Source: JBBQKP01 sp038326995
GTDB taxonomy: Bacteria; Planctomycetota; Phycisphaerae; Tepidisphaerales; Tepidisphaeraceae
NCBI GenBank assembly: GCA_038326995.1
Contig: JBBQKP010000014.1
Location: 1 to 29,203 of the forward strand
Direction of reading: 5' to 3'
DNA: 29,203 nt
A model generated the notes under the pieces. That model saw only the letters and a program-made list of their open reading frames with translations, searched no databases and had not been told where the DNA came from. Positions within the stretch are counted from its first letter, which is position 1. The number at the start of each line of letters is the position of its first letter. This document shows positions 24,069 to 29,203 of the stretch, piece after piece. The position numbers were made by a program, and so were the translations under genes.

Positions 24069-25052
24069 TTACGCGGCACGCGATGTTCCGTCGGGCCTGA
24101 CCTTATCAACGTTCATACAGCCTTTAAGTCGGGCGAGGGTTTCATGCTCGATCTGCCTCACGCGTTCGCGTGTCAGGCCGACCTTCACGCCGATTTCCTT
24201 GAGTGTGAGCGGCTCGGCCCCGTGCAGGCCGTAACGATGCTTGAGGATGGTCGCAGCACGGAGGTCGATGTCTTCGAGCAAGCCCACGAGTTGCCGCAGG
24301 TCGTCCTCGTGCGAGATGATTTCGTCGGGCGTGCGGCAATTCGGATCGGAAATGACGCCTTCGATGGTGAGCTCGGTGTCGCCGGAATTATTTGCCGCGC
24401 CGCCGAACTGTGTCGGGGCGTTGAACGCCTTGACGGCCTTCTTGATGATGCGGACTTTCTTGGCCGGTACGTCCATGGACGTCGCGAGTTCATCGACGGT
24501 CGGTGCGCGGCCGAGCGATTCTTCGAGCTTGCGCGTACTGGTCCTAAAACGGTTCATCAGTTCGATCATGTACGCCGGCACGTGGATCGGCTGCACGGCG
24601 TTGATGAGGGCGCGCTTGATCGCCTGCTTGATCCACCATGACGCGTAGGTGCTGAATCGTGCACCGTTGTCAGGATCAAACCCTTCGACGGCCTTCATCA
24701 GCCCGATGTTTCCTTCTTCAATGAGATCAAGAAGCGATAGGCCGCGGTGCTGGTAATGCTTGGCGATGCTGACGACCAGGCGTAGGTTGGCCTTGACCAT
24801 CTGCTCACGGGCGGCCATGTCGGAGTGCTCGATGAGTCGCCGGGCGAGGTCCTTTTCCTGAATGGCAGTCAGAAGCGGCGTCTCGTGAATCGACTTGAGA
24901 TAGATTTGAATCGGCGTCTGCGGCGCGGTGCTGCGCGATGTGGCGGCACCGCGTGCGGCCGCACTTCGTGAGGCAGTACTGGCGGGCTTGATATTGTCGG
25001 ACTTGATCTTTGCGGGCTTGGCCACGGATTTCTTTGAAGCGACTGCGTGCAT
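24069..25052 (-). CDS. Primary-type (group 1/2) sigma-70 factor, short form
   Basis: The 327-residue protein has a low-complexity Ala/Ser/Lys N-terminal region in place of region 1.1, region 1.2 (46-80, PIQIYLKSIHETPLLTA), region 2 (84-153) with LLDLIEEGNIGLMKAVEGFD and FSTYASWWIKQAIKRA (2.3-2.4), region 3 (160-240) and region 4 (250-313) with the helix-turn-helix LTLKEIGVKVGLTRERVRQIE. It lacks the long non-conserved region of E. coli RpoD, so it is a SigA/RpoD- or RpoS-like factor; whether it is the main one cannot be told here. Start is ATG 25050-25052 with AAGGAG four bases upstream, not an earlier frame. It is on the minus strand just past cdsA and galK. Confidence 0.93.
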   Translation of the reverse strand: MHAVASKKSVAKPAKIKSDNIKPASTASRSAAARGAATSRSTAPQTPIQIYLKSIHETPLLTAIQEKDLARRLIEHSDMAAREQMVKANLRLVVSIAKHYQHRGLSLLDLIEEGNIGLMKAVEGFDPDNGARFSTYASWWIKQAIKRALINAVQPIHVPAYMIELMNRFRTSTRKLEESLGRAPTVDELATSMDVPAKKVRIIKKAVKAFNAPTQFGGAANNSGDTELTIEGVISDPNCRTPDEIISHEDDLRQLVGLLEDIDLRAATILKHRYGLHGAEPLTLKEIGVKVGLTRERVRQIEHETLARLKGCMNVDKVRPDGTSRAA

Positions 25053-25151
25053 GGTTCTCCTTGGGTTGAGTGAAGGACGAATTGTCCTGACACCCATCAC
25101 ATCGGGCCTTGCGCTCAGTCACTTTTTTGAAATGTGCATATTTTGCGTCCG

Positions 25152-25163
25152 ATAGTTAACTAT
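25152..25163. promoter_or_regulatory. Palindrome upstream of the sigma factor gene
   Basis: ATAGTTAACTAT is a perfect 12-bp palindrome about 100 bp upstream of the sigma-gene start, in an AT-rich stretch that likely holds its promoter. It may be an operator, but nothing else ties it to a regulator. Confidence 0.3.
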
Positions 25164-25268
25164 TTTTCAGTTTTGATACAGGCGTAATCGTCGCATTCAC
25201 TACGACGGGAAGAGTTTCACGGTTTTGCGTGAGAAGGCCGGCTTCGATGCGCGATCGAATCGGATTGC

Positions 25269-26162
25269 CTATAACAAGCTGAAGCAGAGATAGGCAACGG
25301 GTGCGGCAAGCAATGGGCTGTCGATGATGTCGAGCACGCCGCCGAATCCGGGGACGGCGCTGCCGCTGTCCTTGACCTCGGCGTCGCGCTTCATCATTGA
25401 TTCGAACAGATCGCCCATCTGCCCGACCCCACCGATGATCACGCCGAACAGCAGCCCGCGTTCCCAGCCCATGCCCGCGATCTGCGTGGCGCAAAGCGCA
25501 CCGATGGCGCCCGCAAACACCAGGCCGCCGAGCAGGCCTTCCCAGGTCTTGCCCGGGCTGAGCCACGGGATGAGTTTGTGTTTGCCGAATGATCTGCCGA
25601 CGAAAAATGCGCCGATGTCGGTGAATTTGACCGCAAGCAGAAGCAGCACAACGTGCCAGATCGTGCCGGTGAACCACTCGCCGTTTTTTACGCGCAGCGC
25701 GACCATGAACCACGCGAGCTGTCCGACATACATCACCGCCAGCAGCGTCCCGGCCATGCCGACGATCGCCTGCTGGCTTTCGCGAATTCGCACGCGTTGC
25801 CACGCCGCCGCGACCATGGTGAAGATGATGATGAACGCCAGCGTGCTGGCGGCGATTTTTGCGAACGGCTCGAACTGCGTCGCAAATGCGTGCAGCAGAA
25901 TCAACGACGACGCGAGCGTGCTGATGAGTCGGTACGGCTTCACATGCTCGGCGGCGAACAGCCTTGCCAGTTCTCGCGTCGCCAGAGGAACAATCAGAAT
26001 CAGCATCACAGTGAATGCGGCCCCGCGGATCCCGCCTTGCAGGCCGGCCGTGTGAATGTCTTCGGTCCACTTTTGAATTTTCCAGTCGAGCCAAAGGATG
26101 CCGACCAATGACAACAGCATGACCGGGCCGAGCGTGAGTCTGTTGCGTAGGGCGGTGTCCAT
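25269..26162 (-). CDS. cdsA: Phosphatidate cytidylyltransferase
   Basis: CdsA turns phosphatidic acid and CTP into CDP-diacylglycerol, the precursor of bacterial phospholipids. The 297-residue protein has about seven to eight membrane helices and the C-terminal signature MKRDAEVKD then VPGFGGVLDIIDS (about residues 258-284), matching the family's S-x-x-K-R...K-D...P-G-H-G-G-x-x-D-R-x-D-S with Phe for the usual His and Ile for Arg. KFTDIGAFFVGRSFGKHKL and SPGKTWEG are the other conserved blocks. It is 57 nt from the galK stop and in the same direction, so they may be cotranscribed, though no functional link is obvious. Confidence 0.93.
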   Translation of the reverse strand: MDTALRNRLTLGPVMLLSLVGILWLDWKIQKWTEDIHTAGLQGGIRGAAFTVMLILIVPLATRELARLFAAEHVKPYRLISTLASSLILLHAFATQFEPFAKIAASTLAFIIIFTMVAAAWQRVRIRESQQAIVGMAGTLLAVMYVGQLAWFMVALRVKNGEWFTGTIWHVVLLLLAVKFTDIGAFFVGRSFGKHKLIPWLSPGKTWEGLLGGLVFAGAIGALCATQIAGMGWERGLLFGVIIGGVGQMGDLFESMMKRDAEVKDSGSAVPGFGGVLDIIDSPLLAAPVAYLCFSLL

Positions 26163-26219
26163 GGGCGTTCTGTGCGGCGGCGTGTGATCGCGTTATATCA
26201 GCGAGTGATTGTAATGAAT

Positions 26220-27491
26220 CTACAAAACGACGGACGTTCCATCCGCCGCGGCCGTCACGATGACCTGCGGCACGATGTTGAACTGACGTTGATAAGCCGT
26301 TTTGATTTCGTCTTGAAACGGGTCGACCTCATTCGGCTCGACCAGCGCCACCACGCACCCGCCGAATCCGCCGCCCGTCATCCGGCAGCCGAACACGCCA
26401 ACCTTGGCTATGCTCGTCTCGACCAGAAAATCCAGCTCGTTCACCGTCACGTTGTAATCGTATCGAAGCGAGTTATGACTTTGGAGCATCAATTGCCCGG
26501 CCTCTTCGAAGTTCGACTGCTCGAGCTCGATCGCGAATTGCTGCGTCCGGTGGTTCTCCGTCACCACATGTCTCGCCCGACGAAACACATCGTTGCGAAA
26601 CTCTTCGTCATGTTCGATCGCTTCCACGCTCATCTTCTCGCGTGCGCGAATCTGGCCATAGAGCGACACGGCCTTGACTGCATCTGCCTTACGAAGCTGT
26701 TCGAGCATTTCGCCTGACACGTCGCGCAGAGATTTCACGCCGGGATTTTTCGTTTGAAGAAGCTTCACCGCGACTTCGCACTGCATCTTCCGCTTCGCGT
26801 ATCCGCCGTCGGCGAGTGCGTGCTTCACCATCGTATTGACGATGACTACGGAAATTCTGTCAGACGGAAGCGGTACGTGAACGATTTTGTTGCCGCGGCA
26901 ATCGAGCTGCATCGCGTGCCCGCTTCGGCCGTTTGCTACGATCATCTGATCCATCACGCCGCACGGAACCTGCGGGTATTCGTGCTCACCATCGACATTG
27001 AGCAGGGCCAGCTTCACGCGGTCCATATCGGCGGTGATCAGCTTGAGCGCACACACGCTCGTGCCGATCTCCATGGCCGCACTGCTGGAAAGCCCCGAAC
27101 CGGCCGGCAGGGTGTTGTGCACGAAAAGATCCATGCCGCCGAGCTTGATTCCCGCGCGAACCAGTTGTGCGACGGGCCCGCGAACGTAGTTCGTCCAGAA
27201 CGCCGCGTCGCCGTGGGATTCGATACGCGGAATATTGCTCGCGACGCCAAACTCAACGGGCAGGGAATTCTTCATCGCGCTGGAAAACACACGTACGAGA
27301 TCATCGCTTCGTGCTTGAGCGACGAAGTAAATCGCCGGCTCAATCGCCATCGGAAAAACCAGGCCCTCGTTGTAATCCGTGTGCTCACCAATCAGATTCA
27401 CCCGGCCCGGCGAGCGGACGACGACGGGGTTGTTGGCCTTTCCAAAAACCGCTTCGAATTGTGCGATAAGCTTCTGCCGGTCGATAGACAT
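26220..27491 (-). CDS. galK: Galactokinase
   Basis: GalK phosphorylates alpha-D-galactose to galactose 1-phosphate in the Leloir pathway. The 423-residue GHMP kinase has the galactokinase signature GRVNLIGEHTDYNEG (29-43), LPAGSGLSSSAAM (128-140, ATP loop), PCGVMDQM (176-183, Asp181 as catalytic base) and the C-terminal GCRMTGGGFGGC. It begins at ATG 27489-27491, ten codons inside a longer frame; the conserved part starts there and a promoter -10 ends 6 nt upstream. No galT, galE or galM is adjacent, so the gene is isolated from its pathway partners in this window. Confidence 0.94.
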   Translation of the reverse strand: MSIDRQKLIAQFEAVFGKANNPVVVRSPGRVNLIGEHTDYNEGLVFPMAIEPAIYFVAQARSDDLVRVFSSAMKNSLPVEFGVASNIPRIESHGDAAFWTNYVRGPVAQLVRAGIKLGGMDLFVHNTLPAGSGLSSSAAMEIGTSVCALKLITADMDRVKLALLNVDGEHEYPQVPCGVMDQMIVANGRSGHAMQLDCRGNKIVHVPLPSDRISVVIVNTMVKHALADGGYAKRKMQCEVAVKLLQTKNPGVKSLRDVSGEMLEQLRKADAVKAVSLYGQIRAREKMSVEAIEHDEEFRNDVFRRARHVVTENHRTQQFAIELEQSNFEEAGQLMLQSHNSLRYDYNVTVNELDFLVETSIAKVGVFGCRMTGGGFGGCVVALVEPNEVDPFQDEIKTAYQRQFNIVPQVIVTAAADGTSVVL

Positions 27492-27497
27492 CGCCGC

Positions 27498-27525
27498 ATT
27501 GTGGGGTTTGCGGGTGGGCATTCAA
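27498..27525 (-). promoter_or_regulatory. Promoter of galK, start codon within transcription start distance
   Basis: On the minus strand TTGAAT (27520-27525) and CACAAT (27498-27503) are separated by 16 bp, and the ATG begins 6 nt after the -10 box. This predicts a leaderless message. Confidence 0.55.
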
Positions 27526-27715
27526 CTCTCAGCACGCTCGTCTTTCGTAGTGCTGTCAGACACTAACCGACTACAGATTTTCCACGATGCGATCTGACCA
27601 CTTCGCGCACAAGCGTCTCTGCTCAGGCATTTGAATGAGCCGCGCATGAAGCGGCTGTCTTCATTTTCAATTTCTCTTGTGAAAAATTGTCGACGAGCGT
27701 TATGCGATTCTTGAA

Positions 27716-28318
27716 TTAGCTGCCGCGGGTCTCGAGGAGACCCTGCAAGCGATCGGCCAGGGGTTTGGGCAATCGAGTCAGCCACGACTCATCGACCAGC
27801 CCGACTTCGATCAGGTCGTCGAGATGGGTCTGGTCTTTACGGCGAAACGCGGTCAGCTTGATTCGCACGATCGCACTAAGCGTCAGAACGCGATATGCAG
27901 CTTCTGCGATTTCTACTTCGGTGACGTCGGGGTTGACGTCCAATTCGGTCGGCCGAACGAGTTCATTCGCGTAGATTAAATGCACCGCGTCTCGAGGTCT
28001 TCCATCGGGGCCGTCTAAAAACACGTCAATGCCACCGACATCGTTGGCTAAGTGTCGATAAACAAAACCTTCGCGCTCGAGCGCGGCACGTACTCCGTCA
28101 AAATCTCTTTTGCGAACCAGTACATCAACGTCAGGCGTATTTCGTACCGCACCGGGATCGACCCGAGAAATCCACACTGCAACTGCGTTGCCACCCGCAA
28201 TCGCATACTCGATTCCAGAACTTTCAAGAGCCCTGGCCGCCCGGATTAAACGTTCTTTGACGCGTTCCACGCTTTGCACGACTCTTTCGATCGAAAAATC
28301 GCCGATTGTAGTTTTCAC
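27716..28318 (-). CDS. Nucleotidyltransferase-fold protein (AbiEii/MNT-like)
   Basis: The 200-residue protein carries the minimal nucleotidyltransferase pattern GGNAVAVW (about 42-49) and T-P-D-V-D-V-L-V (about 61-68), where the two aspartates bind the metal, and ends with VRIKLTAFRRKDQTHLDDLIEVGLVD, the terminal helix pattern of AbiEii/MNT-type proteins. Such proteins serve as toxins, antitoxins or RNA-modifying enzymes; no partner gene is adjacent. A GTG at 28316-28318 is used as the start, since the frame upstream is not conserved and TAGAAT ends 7 nt before it. An ATG at 28381 would add 21 residues. Confidence 0.75.
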   Translation of the reverse strand: MKTTIGDFSIERVVQSVERVKERLIRAARALESSGIEYAIAGGNAVAVWISRVDPGAVRNTPDVDVLVRKRDFDGVRAALEREGFVYRHLANDVGGIDVFLDGPDGRPRDAVHLIYANELVRPTELDVNPDVTEVEIAEAAYRVLTLSAIVRIKLTAFRRKDQTHLDDLIEVGLVDESWLTRLPKPLADRLQGLLETRGS

Positions 28319-28435
28319 TGTCTTGATTCTACCACTTGGCCCAACACCCGCTGTGCCAATTACGGGCCGATGATTATTCATGAACTGACGTGTCGTGAAG
28401 GATCATTCATTTTCCTTCATATCGGCAATTCTCGC

Positions 28436-28463
28436 TTGACACCGGCCGATCCGGTCCTAGGTT
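28436..28463 (+). promoter_or_regulatory. Strong sigma-70-type promoter of pgk
   Basis: TTGACA (28436-28441, perfect -35) and TAGGTT (28458-28463) are 16 bp apart, leaving a leader of about 23 nt with AAAGGA (28480-28485) seven bases before the GTG start. Confidence 0.75.
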
Positions 28464-28492
28464 GAAACTTCCGCTTACCAAAGGAACTGATC

Positions 28493-29203
28493 GTGGCAAA
28501 GAAAACCGTCGCAGATGTAGACGTCAAAGGAAAAAAAGTTCTGGCCCGTGTGGATTTCAACGTCCCATTGGATAAAGACCTCAACATCACCGACGACCGG
28601 CGGATCGAACAGGCGCTGCCGACAATCAACAGCGTCATTTCTCGCGGCGGGCGGCTAATTCTCATGTCGCACCTGGGCAGACCCAAGGCCGGGCCCGAGG
28701 CAAAATTCAGCTTGAAGCCCTGCGCAGAGCGGCTGTCGAAGCTATTGAATAAGCCCGTGAAATTCGCCCCCGACTGCATCGGAGTCGAAGTCGAAAATCT
28801 AGTCGCATCACTCGCCGACGGCGAGGTGCTGCTGCTTGAAAATCTCCGGTTTCACCCGGGCGAGGAAAAGAACGATCCGCGCTTCGCGCAGTCGCTCGCG
28901 AAGTTCGCCGACGTTTATGTCAACGACGCGTTCGGCACCGCACACCGCGAGCACGCGAGCACGTTCGGCGTGCCGCAGCTTCTCGAAGGTAAGCCGCGCG
29001 TCATCGGGTATCTCATCCAGAAGGAACTGAAATTTCTCGGCGAGGCCGTCACCACGCCGGAGCATCCGTTCGTCGCGATCATGGGCGGCGCGAAAGTGAG
29101 CGACAAAATTCAGGTCATCGAAAGTCTGCTGGGCAAGTGCGACACGCTGCTGGTCGGCGGGGCGATGGCGTACACGTTTTTTCTCGCGCAGGGTAAGCCC
29201 GTC
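28493..29203 (+). CDS. pgk: Phosphoglycerate kinase, N-terminal part (runs off the right edge)
   Basis: Pgk transfers phosphate between 1,3-bisphosphoglycerate and ADP in glycolysis. The visible 237 residues cover the N-domain and the start of the C-domain: KVLARVDFNVPLDKDLNITDD with the substrate-binding RVDFN, SHLGRPKAG, LLLENLRFHPGEEKND, ADVYVNDAFGTAHREHAS, and the hinge VAIMGGAKVSDKI with GGAMAYTFF. All are textbook residues. Start is GTG 28493, supported by AAAGGA seven bases upstream and the promoter above. The remaining C-terminal half lies beyond the window. Confidence 0.96.
   Translation, partial: MAKKTVADVDVKGKKVLARVDFNVPLDKDLNITDDRRIEQALPTINSVISRGGRLILMSHLGRPKAGPEAKFSLKPCAERLSKLLNKPVKFAPDCIGVEVENLVASLADGEVLLLENLRFHPGEEKNDPRFAQSLAKFADVYVNDAFGTAHREHASTFGVPQLLEGKPRVIGYLIQKELKFLGEAVTTPEHPFVAIMGGAKVSDKIQVIESLLGKCDTLLVGGAMAYTFFLAQGKPV

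Noticed and set aside
23858..24100. 80-codon plus-strand frame with a hydrophobic N-terminus
   Set aside because: It runs through the terminator hairpin at 24007-24035 and into the 3' end of the sigma gene, has no ribosome site, and its C-terminal part is the hairpin translated.

Overview
The window is a dense, ordinary-looking chromosomal segment of a GC-rich diderm bacterium. A member of Planctomycetota, possibly Phycisphaerae, is the best guess. This rests on the single-chain SecDF with enlarged periplasmic parts, a putative TIM-barrel protein of the kind that precedes family 2 glycosyltransferases, many small secreted proteins of no known family, and frequent weak or absent Shine-Dalgarno sites. 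It is an inference from gene style, not a phylogeny. No rRNA, tRNA, CRISPR array, prophage or insertion sequence was seen.

Layout. Positions 1-3345, minus strand: the N-terminal part of a glycosidase-like protein running off the left edge, recJ, and a small secreted beta-sandwich-like protein. Positions 3405-3941: a lipoprotein on the plus strand. Positions 3969-6521: rpmA (minus, with a clear promoter and terminator) divergent from dxs (plus, TTG start). Positions 6539-7432: a CBS-domain protein (minus), then a DUF433 antitoxin-like gene overlapped by a very short ORF that looks like the stump of its usual toxin partner. Positions 7583-15586, plus: der, tgt, yajC, a fused secDF and a membrane-anchored LysM protein, closed by a terminator. 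The tgt-yajC-secDF order is the classical export cluster. Positions 15645-16283, minus: a coupled pair of small envelope proteins. Positions 16498-18116, plus: an ABC-2 permease and a CPBP-like membrane protein. Positions 18141-23709, minus: a PAS/GAF/receiver protein with a dead kinase-like dimerisation segment, then the cluster truB, neuD-like, alr-like, hemC (written 5' to 3'). Positions 24069-28318, minus: a primary-type sigma factor, cdsA, galK and a nucleotidyltransferase. Position 28493 to the end: the start of pgk.

Most genes are housekeeping: replication repair, translation, tRNA modification, isoprenoid precursors, haem, phospholipid and peptidoglycan precursors, protein export and glycolysis. 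I found no convincing new multi-gene defence or metabolic system. The more unusual signals are regulatory or degenerative. They are a recurring -10-like hexamer 6-9 nt before start codons (suggesting leaderless mRNAs), two 13-bp-period tandem repeats that begin at stop codons and put stops in all three frames, the toxin stump, a CPBP protein that has lost its glutamate, and a receiver protein with a histidine-less HisKA-like segment.
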